Source of the DNA: a virus
IMG/VR virus record: IMGVR_UViG_3300013094_000337
Span: 1 to 20,994 of that record
DNA: 20,994 nt
Reading direction: 5' to 3' (one strand)
Shown here: in pieces, positions 14,340 to 20,994 of the stretch
Numbering within the stretch: position 1 is the stretch's first letter
How the letters are laid out: each line of letters opens with the position of its first letter
Notes under the pieces: generated by a model
What the model was told of the DNA's origin: nothing
Seen by the model: the letters and a program-made list of their open reading frames with translations, nothing else
Database searches by the model: none
Made by a program: the position numbers and the translations under genes

Positions 14340-15874
14340 GTACCACGATAGATAGTATTGCTACGTATTACGATATAAAGAATACAGAAAGTAATACGTA
14401 TAAAAGTGATAATCAAAAATATCAAATAGATGTTATTTTTGATAACTTACAGGGTAATTCGTTTGCTTTGAATTTGGCTAGCTTGGAATCTCTAGAGATC
14501 GATCAAGATAGTAGAAACTGGTACATAAACGCGGCTTTAACTATAAGGAACCCAAAAAACGCTTTCGAACAAAAAGGTACAAGTACTGCTCGGTTATCTG
14601 ATTACTATAAATTTCGTAATGATGGTAGAGATTTGGTTTATATAATAATTAAACCAATTATAGATAGTACTATTAAAGAGTCTGATTTAAATTTGGATTA
14701 TGATATATGGGGAATGGCTTATACATTCGCTATATACGATAGAGAGGAAATACTTGGAGAGAGTGCAGATCAAAAACAATTAAAATTGTATCTTTGGGAG
14801 TTTGATTATCAGGTATTATCTGAAACAAAATCTACCTGGTCAACAGCAGATATGCTAACTATAAATGCTGCTTATGCATCTGATAATGAAAAGTTAGTGT
14901 ATACAGGCGATGCAATGCAGGATTTAATTAAAAAGACTTTAAAGAATTTTGATACACCTGTTTTTAGCAAATACTGGGATAAAGGTGCTAGTAAGTTGTT
15001 TTTTACTGCTCCTGCTAGTTACACAGCAAATGATGCATTAATATATCTTTACAATAAGCACGTAAGTAGTAGCACTAACGATCCAGCTATACTAAGCCGT
15101 ACAAGTTACACTAGACAGTGGCAATTACAGTCTTATTCAAGCATATTTAACGATGCAACCGATCAACAGGGTAATGTGGGTAGATTACACAGAGAAACAT
15201 TTACACTAACCACACAAACCGGTTTGTTAGAGAGCGAGTATACCTTTAATATAAAAAGCCCGGTTTTAGGTTATTCTAGTGTATATAAGTTTTCAAACTA
15301 TCAAGATACAATAAGAAGTGTATTAAGAAATGTACAGATTACTGATATGGCTACATTTGATAGTATGAAAAAAATGGTAACCACCCCCTGCTACAGTAAT
15401 GATATTAAGAACAATAATTTTCAGGTTGATTTTAAAAACACTAGTATTGAAAATGTAAAGAACTTTATACAAGACCACTACTCTAAAAAATTAAGTAGGT
15501 TTGTGCCAGATACCTTAATATCTTTAAATAAAACAAAAACAGATGGGTTAGTAGTTAATAATATATATTCATACGGATCAGATCCTATTTCGCGTTTATC
15601 TGAAAGTAGAAACAAGACATTAATGGCTGCATTATTACTCAACACTTCAATAAAGTTTGAAGCTCCTGGTTCATTAATAAGAGAGGCTGGTACATTTATT
15701 ACAGTTGCATCTGCAACAGGCGGCGTGTCGGATGAATTTAGTAGTAAAACAACCGGGCAATGGCTCGTGTATAAAGCAATACACCGCTTTGCTAACACTG
15801 GTTATACCAATGATATAACAGCAGTAAGAGTACACGCTAACGATGATATTGGTATTAAGAATGATATAGTCTAA
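14336..15874 (+). CDS. gp27: Baseplate hub protein (T4 gp27-like)
   Basis: The hub trimer joins the tube to the central spike. The C-terminal signature GQWLVYKAIHRFANTGYTND (474-493) is the conserved final strand of gp27 and VgrG-type hubs: a turn, a strand, then an H.F..+.Y.n element. The N-terminal part (about 30-75) has the strand-rich start IDVIFDNLQGNSFALNLASLES and IDQDSRNWYINAALTI typical of hub domains. The central region (about 170-260, AMQDLIKKTLKN...APASYTANDALIYLY) fits the helix-containing hub domain. At 512 residues it is longer than T4 gp27 (391). It is coupled to the gp53-like gene by a 4-bp overlap. The spike gene is separated from it by one unknown gene. Confidence 0.72.
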   Translation: MSTTIDSIATYYDIKNTESNTYKSDNQKYQIDVIFDNLQGNSFALNLASLESLEIDQDSRNWYINAALTIRNPKNAFEQKGTSTARLSDYYKFRNDGRDLVYIIIKPIIDSTIKESDLNLDYDIWGMAYTFAIYDREEILGESADQKQLKLYLWEFDYQVLSETKSTWSTADMLTINAAYASDNEKLVYTGDAMQDLIKKTLKNFDTPVFSKYWDKGASKLFFTAPASYTANDALIYLYNKHVSSSTNDPAILSRTSYTRQWQLQSYSSIFNDATDQQGNVGRLHRETFTLTTQTGLLESEYTFNIKSPVLGYSSVYKFSNYQDTIRSVLRNVQITDMATFDSMKKMVTTPCYSNDIKNNNFQVDFKNTSIENVKNFIQDHYSKKLSRFVPDTLISLNKTKTDGLVVNNIYSYGSDPISRLSESRNKTLMAALLLNTSIKFEAPGSLIREAGTFITVASATGGVSDEFSSKTTGQWLVYKAIHRFANTGYTNDITAVRVHANDDIGIKNDIV

Positions 15875-15882
15875 TTAATAAT

Positions 15883-17109
15883 ATGGCATTAAGCGCAACT
15901 CAAGTAATTCGCACATTTGACTACTACAACACTTTAACAATGTTGCCAGGGTTTACTGTGCCTGGCTATGAAGACGAGCACAATATTGCTAAAGCTCACT
16001 ACAGTACAGATTTTTCATCTAACCCAATTGGTTCAAAGGTAGATTTTTTTGCTCATTTAAATGACCCTTGTTTAGCTATATATGCACCTAACCCGGTGTT
16101 TACTATAAACAAGCCTTTATCAGCACTAGACCCACAGTGGTTCAACGGGTGGTGGGATCAGGCAATGTACTACTCTCATCCTTTAGTGACAGACCAGGTA
16201 AGTGCAGAAAATCCTAATATATATCAAAGTTTCTCCGACTCTGTAGGCACTATGGCATATGCCCCTACAGCAGATGACCCTGCTGACCCTACATACGGAG
16301 ATGATGCAGTAAGTTCAGCTATTGCATCTAAAATACCTAGTAGAATATCTGGTATGATGAAAGGTTTAAATAGTAGTGTGTTGGGTCAAGCTAATGCAAG
16401 CGTGCCTGCAGCATTAAAACCGGTACAAACATCTTTTCTGTCTCAGGTAGCTGCTGTTAAGAAACTTTCTACTTCGTTGCAAGGTGCTATAACCAATCAG
16501 GTAGGGCCTTTAAAAGCTAAATTACCATTTAGTACTAATATAACCGGTAATCTGTTAAACACAAATTCTTGGACTCATTCTTATAATATAGAAGGGGTAA
16601 ATTCAGTTGTAAGTAAGGCTAATAACATTATTGCTGCTCCTGGTAAAATGTTAACCGGTGCAATTAATAAAGTAACGAATTTAATACCAAAAATTAATTT
16701 ACCTTCTATTAATAAATTGGTTGGTGCATATGTACCTAATATGCCTGCAGTGAGTAACGTTGTAAGCAATATACAATCTGCTAGTACTGTTGCTAAGACT
16801 GCAATAAGCACCGCTCAAAGCACTCTTGCAGCAGGAGCTGCAATTGCTAGCAACGTAACTGGTACTATTAGTAATGTAACAGGACAAGTGGCCGCTGCTA
16901 CAAGCTTGCCTATAAAAAATACGGTTAGTTTGACTAACTTTAATCAAACGGTTACTTCAGCTGGTGGTAATGTAATATCAGGTGCATTGAAGCAATCTCC
17001 AAGTAATGTAACACCTCTTGCTAATAACCCAGTCACTATCATTACACCGAATCTAACAAATGCACAAAACAATAAAGCTGTTATAACTGTATTAGGAGCA
17101 CAAGGTTAA
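15883..17109 (+). CDS. Uncharacterised tail protein between hub and spike genes
   Basis: I do not recognise this 408-residue protein. The first 130 residues are aromatic-rich and look globular (for example DPQWFNGWWDQAMYYSHPL in the 83-101 region). From about 140 to the end the sequence is rich in Ala, Ser, Asn, Thr and Val, with long amphipathic-looking segments and few charged residues (such as STVAKTAISTAQSTLAAGAA in the 302-321 region). No signal peptide or enzyme motif is visible. The position between gp27-like and gp5-like genes suggests a hub-interior component, comparable in place to T4 gp28 or gp29. Its composition would also suit a second tape-measure-like or ejected protein. The ATG lies 8 bp after the previous stop without a Shine-Dalgarno. 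Confidence 0.6.
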   Translation: MALSATQVIRTFDYYNTLTMLPGFTVPGYEDEHNIAKAHYSTDFSSNPIGSKVDFFAHLNDPCLAIYAPNPVFTINKPLSALDPQWFNGWWDQAMYYSHPLVTDQVSAENPNIYQSFSDSVGTMAYAPTADDPADPTYGDDAVSSAIASKIPSRISGMMKGLNSSVLGQANASVPAALKPVQTSFLSQVAAVKKLSTSLQGAITNQVGPLKAKLPFSTNITGNLLNTNSWTHSYNIEGVNSVVSKANNIIAAPGKMLTGAINKVTNLIPKINLPSINKLVGAYVPNMPAVSNVVSNIQSASTVAKTAISTAQSTLAAGAAIASNVTGTISNVTGQVAAATSLPIKNTVSLTNFNQTVTSAGGNVISGALKQSPSNVTPLANNPVTIITPNLTNAQNNKAVITVLGAQG

Positions 17110-17111
17110 AA

Positions 17112-19268
17112 ATGGAAAAATACAATAGCAATTACCTCGGTATAGTAATACAAAACAACGACCCGGAGCATCGTGGTAGAGTAAAAGTATGGGTACCACA
17201 CATTTCTGCTAACATATACGATAAGTGGAATAATTTAAAGAAAGACCAAACATTTAGCTTTCCTGGCACCCCGCACGGAGAAAACTTAAGTGCTATTTTA
17301 CCCGAATTAAGAAAGATTTTACCCTGGGCTGAATATGCAGCTCCTATTGTAGGTGGTTCTACAGCTGGTTATTACAACGCGCCTACTGATACTCACCAGG
17401 TTTCAGATGCTCACTTATTCTACGGACAACCTGGTAGTAACACTACTAGTACTTCTTCAGCTACCAATATAGATCCAGAAGGTAAAGGCGGCAAGCCCGG
17501 TGCTTTATTTGAATCTAACCCGGTTAGCGACAATTTTGGTAATACTGCTAAAGTGGGTAGTTTAAATGTTAATCCTAACTCTAACGACTACAAGCCATCA
17601 ACTTATAGTAATGCAGCTAAAGGTTTATTCTCAATACCTAATGTAGGTGCACACGTTTGGGTGTTTTTTAGAGATGGTATGCCGCAGTATCCTGTTTATT
17701 TTGGTGCAAGCTTCGGTCAAGATGATTTTGATAGTATTTTTAAAGCTGGCGACGGTTCTTATCCTGATTACCCAGGTACATACGAAAACATCAAAGCTAC
17801 CACTACAGATAGTTCTATTTATCGTAATAAAATGGTATTAAATCAGCGCGGTGCTACTATAGAGATTATTAATACTACAGATAGAGAATCATATAAAGTT
17901 ACTCATTATAATGGGGCTTATTATGAAATGAATAAGGATTATACAGCTATATTTAATCCTAAAAAAATACAAATACTAACTTTAGGTGATAAGTTTGAAA
18001 CTATTAACGGTCATAATAATGTTTGTTACGGTAGAAGTTATGACCATATAGTACGAGGCGATAATTATCAAAAAATAGGCAATTTTAATATAGATGCAAC
18101 TGCAGCCTGGAACTCTCTTTATCAGCAATTAGCTAGTGGTGCAGATGAAGCTACTATTGCAACAACACTTCAAAGCTTAAGTGCAGATATGACTGTACAG
18201 GAGAAGCAAATGGGTGAAGGCGGTAATAGCTTTGAATTTGTCACAAAACATAAAGTTATAACGGTAGGACTAGTACAGAATACAGCTAATGCTTATAGTG
18301 CTTCAATTAACCCACTCGATTTTTTCAATCTTGTTACTAGTGTATCACCTAATTTAATTACCGGCTACTATCAACCTATTACCAAATTAGTAGCACCATT
18401 TAAAAAGCTATTTGTACCAGATATGCCTGGTGGTAACTTAGATATATTTGCTACTAGTAGGTTTAAAGTACAAACCGGTGCAGGTGGTATTGCAATGCGT
18501 ACTACTGGTAATATTGATATAACTGGTGGTCTGGTATCTGTAGCTGGTGCTCAGGTAACAGTTGGTTCTAAGGATGGTCAGGTTGCATTAAACGGTAGTG
18601 TTGTGCAAATCGGGGGTGATGCAGTAGTACTGAAGAGTAATATAGGGGGGCAAGTAGTTGTAGATAGTACTCTAGGGGTTTCAAAGAACGTTATTATTGG
18701 TGGCGGTGCATACGTGGAAGGTGAATTATTCGTTAATCATATTACCGCTCCAGTAGAATATCAGGTAACTGAAAATACACAAATTATTGCAAAAGGACCA
18801 CCAGTAAACATAAATGGCACCCCAGGTGTAGAAGCTTCTGGTTGGGCTATAGAGGGTGGTTTAGCTACAGGGTCTTTAGTTGTTACCTGTGTAGCCGGTA
18901 ATCTAAATTCTACAGGCAGTACAGCTACTTTAAGTATAAACATAGGTAGCTTGTTAAATGTTATAGGTGGGGTGTTAAATATTGCACAACCGCACTCTCA
19001 CGTATTTAAAAATATACCACTATCTTTACTCAGTCAAAAACCAGGGCCTAATGACTTTAATGAATACGCTGCTGATACACTTAAAGATGATAAAGCAGCT
19101 GGTTCAAGTCCACGTTTTGATGGTAGAATCAGTACAGTTGGTATACCCGGGCCCGGAGAGGGTGTAGGCTTATACGACGTAATTGGTACAAGCTTTACTA
19201 TAATTGATAGTAATACGCCTAACGGACCAGGTTCTGATGTTGCTGGTCCAGTTAAGCTACCTATTTAA
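17112..19268 (+). CDS. gp5: Baseplate central spike protein (T4 gp5-like, no lysozyme domain)
   Basis: The N-terminal OB-fold is recognisable: YLGIVIQNNDPEHRGRVKVWVP (8-29), LPWAEYAAPIVGGS (70-83) and VGAHVWVFFRDGMPQYPVYFG (178-198) match the gp5/VgrG pattern of an 'R..RVkV.vP' strand, PWA and a G..V.v.F.dGd..yPv..G strand. A polar insertion (about 95-170) separates the last two. Intertwined beta-helix repeats follow at about 240-325 and more regularly at 440-545. HSH at 628-630 resembles the metal-binding HxH of spike tips but lies about 90 residues before the end. The T4 lysozyme domain between OB-fold and helix is not visible, and no Glu/Asp/Thr lysozyme motif was found. The stop overlaps that of the converging 19265 gene. 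Confidence 0.78.
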   Translation: MEKYNSNYLGIVIQNNDPEHRGRVKVWVPHISANIYDKWNNLKKDQTFSFPGTPHGENLSAILPELRKILPWAEYAAPIVGGSTAGYYNAPTDTHQVSDAHLFYGQPGSNTTSTSSATNIDPEGKGGKPGALFESNPVSDNFGNTAKVGSLNVNPNSNDYKPSTYSNAAKGLFSIPNVGAHVWVFFRDGMPQYPVYFGASFGQDDFDSIFKAGDGSYPDYPGTYENIKATTTDSSIYRNKMVLNQRGATIEIINTTDRESYKVTHYNGAYYEMNKDYTAIFNPKKIQILTLGDKFETINGHNNVCYGRSYDHIVRGDNYQKIGNFNIDATAAWNSLYQQLASGADEATIATTLQSLSADMTVQEKQMGEGGNSFEFVTKHKVITVGLVQNTANAYSASINPLDFFNLVTSVSPNLITGYYQPITKLVAPFKKLFVPDMPGGNLDIFATSRFKVQTGAGGIAMRTTGNIDITGGLVSVAGAQVTVGSKDGQVALNGSVVQIGGDAVVLKSNIGGQVVVDSTLGVSKNVIIGGGAYVEGELFVNHITAPVEYQVTENTQIIAKGPPVNINGTPGVEASGWAIEGGLATGSLVVTCVAGNLNSTGSTATLSINIGSLLNVIGGVLNIAQPHSHVFKNIPLSLLSQKPGPNDFNEYAADTLKDDKAAGSSPRFDGRISTVGIPGPGEGVGLYDVIGTSFTIIDSNTPNGPGSDVAGPVKLPI

Positions 19269-19759
19269 GAACGAGGTAATACGTTATTAGTAGTAATGAT
19301 TTGAACGGGTTCTTTAGTCTTAATCTTTAAATTATTAGTCTTAAAGAACTTATTCGGTACATTAGCAATAGCCTGGCCAATAGATGATACTGGATACTTT
19401 TGACCCTTCTTAGAGGCATTGAAGTTGTATGCGCCTGTCTTAATAGAATCAATAACAGTAGCTACATCATCATCTTCTGGAATCTGTAATACCCAGCCTA
19501 CCAAGTCTTTAGTAATAATACCAGTAGTATCTGATACAAGCATAACGAATTGTTGTTTAGGTTTTGGTTCACCTTCTTCATCGTTGCCTGTTTCCTCAGC
19601 AGGATCAACACCTTCTTCTTCTGCTTTAGCGGCTTCATCAACAGCTACAGTAGCATTACTTAAGAGATCGAGAATTTCATCAATCTTTTCTTGATCTTCT
19701 ACGGTTTTTTGTAAAGCTGCAACAACAGCCTGTAATTTGACGTACTCTTCTTTAGACAT
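19265..19759 (-). CDS. Uncharacterised acidic phage protein with C-terminal globular domain
   Basis: The protein has 164 residues. Residues 1-48 are helical and probably coiled coil (KLQAVVAALQKTVEDQEKID). Residues 43-65 are strongly acidic (EEEGVDPAEETGNDEEGEP). The rest (69-164) is a compact domain beginning QQFVMLVSDTTG and containing GWVLQIPEDDD (88-98), YNFNASKKGQKYPVSSIGQAI (111-131) and KIKTKEPVQII (145-155). I have the impression that such a domain recurs in marine T4-like phages, but I cannot name it. The acidic N-terminus could mark a scaffold-like or nucleic-acid-mimicking part. Its stop codon overlaps the spike stop within a TTAA, with no terminator between. The minus-strand ATG has TATAAT 6 nt upstream (complement of 19766-19771). 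Confidence 0.7.
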   Translation of the reverse strand: MSKEEYVKLQAVVAALQKTVEDQEKIDEILDLLSNATVAVDEAAKAEEEGVDPAEETGNDEEGEPKPKQQFVMLVSDTTGIITKDLVGWVLQIPEDDDVATVIDSIKTGAYNFNASKKGQKYPVSSIGQAIANVPNKFFKTNNLKIKTKEPVQIITTNNVLPRS

Positions 19760-19789
19760 AAGTTTATTATATATTTGGTTTTAAAAAAA

Positions 19790-20437
19790 TCAAGAAAAAC
19801 GATACTCTGTTAAGCTATCAGCTGAACCTAAACAAATAGTGGGCATAGAATTAAATGCTAAGCTCCACCTGTCTTTTCTAGAGTTAGTTGGTAATACTCC
19901 GTGCATCAAGTACGATGGAAACATTACAATGTCACCGGTATTAACTTTAAATGTGTGGCGTATTTCACTTGAAAGAGGGTTTCTAGTTGACCCGCGTTTA
20001 TAGTTAGGTAACATTGCAAATTGAGTGCTCTGTCCATTATCGTTACCATATTTAAAAAAATTAATCTGACTTTCATTTTCGGGTACATTTAAATATATAC
20101 AGCCCGATATAATAGAATTAGGGTGCGGATGAGGGGGTGTTGACTGATGAGGGGCGTTGCGGTTAACCCAACTTTGTGTAATTTTAAATAAATCATCTAT
20201 ACCTAATTCATTGCGCATAAAATCATTAATAAAATCTGTAGTATATTGTTTAAATTCGGGATAATCATTAAGAATATAAAGACTCTTACTTCTATAACGA
20301 CTGCCCGATTCCATACCTTCTTTTATGCATCTATCTATAATATTATTTAAAAGCGGCAAATATTCATTAGACACCCGGTATCTTGCAACCGGTATAGGGT
20401 ATAGATATCTTACTTCAACAGGTAACGTATCGCTCAT
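19790..20437 (-). CDS. 2OG-Fe(II) oxygenase family protein
   Basis: This 215-residue protein has the layout of the small 2-oxoglutarate/Fe(II) dioxygenases common in marine T4-like phages. SWVNRNAPHQS (89-99) is followed by PPHPHPNSIISGCIYLN (101-117) with likely iron ligands at H103 or H105. INFFKYG (125-131), VNTGDIVMFPSYLMHGV (165-181) with the distal ligand H179, and the 2OG-binding Arg candidate R190 in KDRWSLAFN (188-196) follow. The usual Asp of an HxD pair is not obvious in HPHPNS, as is typical of this subfamily. It should hydroxylate a protein or small-molecule substrate, which cannot be predicted. It is upstream of the 19265-19759 gene on the same strand, with a 30-bp gap. A sigma70-like promoter precedes it. 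Confidence 0.85.
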   Translation of the reverse strand: MSDTLPVEVRYLYPIPVARYRVSNEYLPLLNNIIDRCIKEGMESGSRYRSKSLYILNDYPEFKQYTTDFINDFMRNELGIDDLFKITQSWVNRNAPHQSTPPHPHPNSIISGCIYLNVPENESQINFFKYGNDNGQSTQFAMLPNYKRGSTRNPLSSEIRHTFKVNTGDIVMFPSYLMHGVLPTNSRKDRWSLAFNSMPTICLGSADSLTEYRFS

Positions 20438-20438
20438 T

Positions 20439-20474
20439 ATTTTATAATGATATGCTTTAATTTAAATTAGTCAA
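20439..20474 (-). promoter_or_regulatory. Sigma70-like promoter for the oxygenase gene
   Basis: On the minus strand TTGACT (complement of 20469-20474) and TATCAT (complement of 20447-20452) are separated by 16 nt. TATAAAAT (complement of 20439-20446) lies closer to the ATG. The TTGACT box is the only good -35 element noticed in the window and suggests early expression by host RNA polymerase. Confidence 0.4.
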
Positions 20475-20566
20475 GTATTATCTTATGGATTTCCCAAGGT
20501 TTAACAGGTTATATCCAAAGGTAACAGTAAAGTTGTACATTGTACCTGGGTATATTCTACAATTGG

Positions 20567-20574
20567 TATAAATA
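20567..20574 (+). promoter_or_regulatory. TATAAATA, exact T4-type late promoter consensus
   Basis: An exact TATAAATA lies 13 nt before the ATG at 20588, leaving room for a leader of about 8 nt. It is the only perfect match to the T4 late consensus that I noticed upstream of a gene here. Confidence 0.55.
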
Positions 20575-20587
20575 TAATAAAACTAAT

Positions 20588-20812
20588 ATGAAGTTTCAAG
20601 AACTCTTAGAACAATACGGTATGATAAAGAAAGAACAGCGTATGTTCTATCCAAAGAACTTTAACTTATCTGAAGGATTTCTAAAAGCTCTAAAAGAAGA
20701 GATTGCTTTACAAGAAAAAGCAGGTATTGATGCTAATAAGTTTGCACATAAACTTAATAGAGCACTTCAGTTTCATATTAACGAACACAAAAAAAACCTC
20801 CCACCGAAGTGA
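20588..20812 (+). CDS. Small phage protein, possible capsid-targeting-like N-terminus
   Basis: The 74-residue product starts MKFQELLEQYG and continues with helical, Lys/Glu-rich sequence (FLKALKEEIALQEKAG at 31-46, NKFAHKLNRALQFHINEHKK at 50-69). I start it at 20588 rather than at the upstream in-frame ATG at 20540, because TATAAATA lies between the two and the earlier segment looks non-coding. The opening recalls the capsid-targeting peptides of T4 internal proteins (MKTYQEFIAE), and LLE at 6-8 would fit the T4 prohead protease site (L/I-x-E); this is a weak inference. The last codons (KKNLPPK-stop) lie inside the terminator hairpin. The gene is alone between divergent and convergent neighbours. 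Confidence 0.65.
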   Translation: MKFQELLEQYGMIKKEQRMFYPKNFNLSEGFLKALKEEIALQEKAGIDANKFAHKLNRALQFHINEHKKNLPPK

Positions 20813-20821
20813 GAGGTTTTT
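20789..20821. terminator. Bidirectional rho-independent terminator overlapping a gene end
   Basis: A 10-bp stem with one C-A mismatch (AACCTCCCAC at 20795-20804, GTGAGAGGTT at 20809-20818) closes a CGAA loop. It is followed by T5 on the plus strand and, read on the minus strand, by T8. It serves the small plus-strand gene, whose stop codon TGA (20810-20812) is in the descending arm, and the convergent gene ending at 20846. Confidence 0.9.
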
Positions 20822-20845
20822 AAATTATCAATTAACTAAGTTTTA

Positions 20846-20994
20846 TTAGAACTTATAAGCGTAACCTACATTGTAACCAGTGATTTGAGAAGCTGTGCTT
20901 GTGAAATCACCACGATGTACGAATAAGTTAGCCTGTAAGCCTTTCCATTCAAGGCCTGCACCAGCTGTTGCATACTTTTTATTAGCAGCAAAAG
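20846..20994 (-). CDS. C-terminus of an outer-membrane beta-barrel-like protein (runs off right edge)
   Basis: Only the last 48 residues are present; the start lies beyond the window. The sequence has strand pairs typical of transmembrane barrels: KKYATAGAGLEWKGLQANLF, then a turn with RGDF, then ITGYNVGYAYKF. The final strand has alternating aromatic or hydrophobic residues (Y, V, Y, Y, F) and a terminal Phe, which is the outer-membrane insertion (beta) signal of porins in Gram-negative bacteria. A phage-encoded outer-membrane protein could alter receptor exposure or permeability of the infected cell. With only the C-terminus visible, a virion protein with a similar hairpin cannot be excluded. 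The bidirectional terminator lies 25 bp past its stop. Confidence 0.6.
   Translation of the reverse strand, partial: FAANKKYATAGAGLEWKGLQANLFVHRGDFTSTASQITGYNVGYAYKF

Noticed and set aside
17112-19268. Lysozyme domain in the spike, as in T4 gp5
   Set aside because: No Glu-(8)-Asp-(5)-Thr type motif or lysozyme-like stretch is visible between the OB-fold and the beta-helix.
19419-19694. Plus-strand Ser-rich open frame opposite the acidic protein gene
   Set aside because: Its Ser/Thr richness is the antisense image of Glu/Ala/Asp codons, and the minus frame has domain structure.
20484-20537. Near-repeats ccaaggtttaacagg and ccaaaggtaacag in the gap before the small gene
   Set aside because: They are short, imperfect and unsupported by a second location. 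Too weak to call an operator, although close to a divergent promoter pair.
20540-20587. Upstream in-frame ATG for the small gene
   Set aside because: The added 16 residues are Tyr/Asn/Lys-rich and contain the exact TATAAATA promoter. The ATG at 20588 gives a normal phage-like N-terminus.
1-20994. tRNA genes, CRISPR arrays, insertion sequences or integration sites
   Set aside because: No cloverleaf, regular spaced repeats, transposase or integrase was seen. The longest gene-free stretch is the 150 bp at 20438-20587.

Overview
The window is part of the genome of a T4-like contractile-tailed phage (myovirus) of a Gram-negative host, probably aquatic. It is AT-rich and tightly packed, with no host housekeeping genes. 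The phage assignment rests on a terminase large-subunit N-terminus with a T4 gp17-type Walker A motif, a tail sheath, tail tube proteins, a gp53-like wedge protein, a gp27-like hub and a gp5-like spike. The Gram-negative host is inferred from the phage type and from a porin-like C-terminus encoded at the right edge. I cannot name the phage or host. No tRNA, CRISPR, insertion sequence or integrase was seen.

Layout. Positions 1-285 (minus) hold the start of the terminase large subunit. It diverges from a 15-gene rightward block (322-19268) across a 36-bp gap containing a 16-bp perfect palindrome. The block begins with a nucleotidyltransferase-like protein, an unknown protein and a tube-fold protein. 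The tail sheath (3127) and tail tube (5436) follow, with a strong terminator after the tube gene. Next come four more tube-like genes (6032, 6815, 7549, 8226), two tandem gp26-like baseplate hub chaperones (8955, 9896), a putative tape measure (10705) and a gp48/gp54-like tube cap or initiator (12579). The block ends with gp53-like (13980), gp27-like hub (14336), an unknown Ala/Ser/Asn-rich protein (15883) and a gp5-like spike without a visible lysozyme domain (17112).

At 19268 the direction changes. Two minus-strand genes follow: an acidic conserved-looking unknown (19265-19759) and a 2OG-Fe(II) oxygenase (19790-20437). A divergent small plus-strand gene (20588-20812) ends inside a bidirectional terminator, and the C-terminus of an outer-membrane-barrel-like protein enters on the minus strand (20846-20994).

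Function. Sheath, tube, tube-like adaptors, tape measure, hub, spike and wedge proteins together would build most of a contractile tail. The gp26-like pair would assist hub assembly.

The most notable features are two. One is a short motif, TAAGTAT or a close variant, placed 4-6 nt before the ATG of most genes that have an upstream gap; read as a T4-type late promoter, it would give nearly leaderless mRNAs. The other is an expansion of the tail-tube fold to at least six genes plus a gp48/54-like seventh. Classical Shine-Dalgarno sequences are largely absent from the block.
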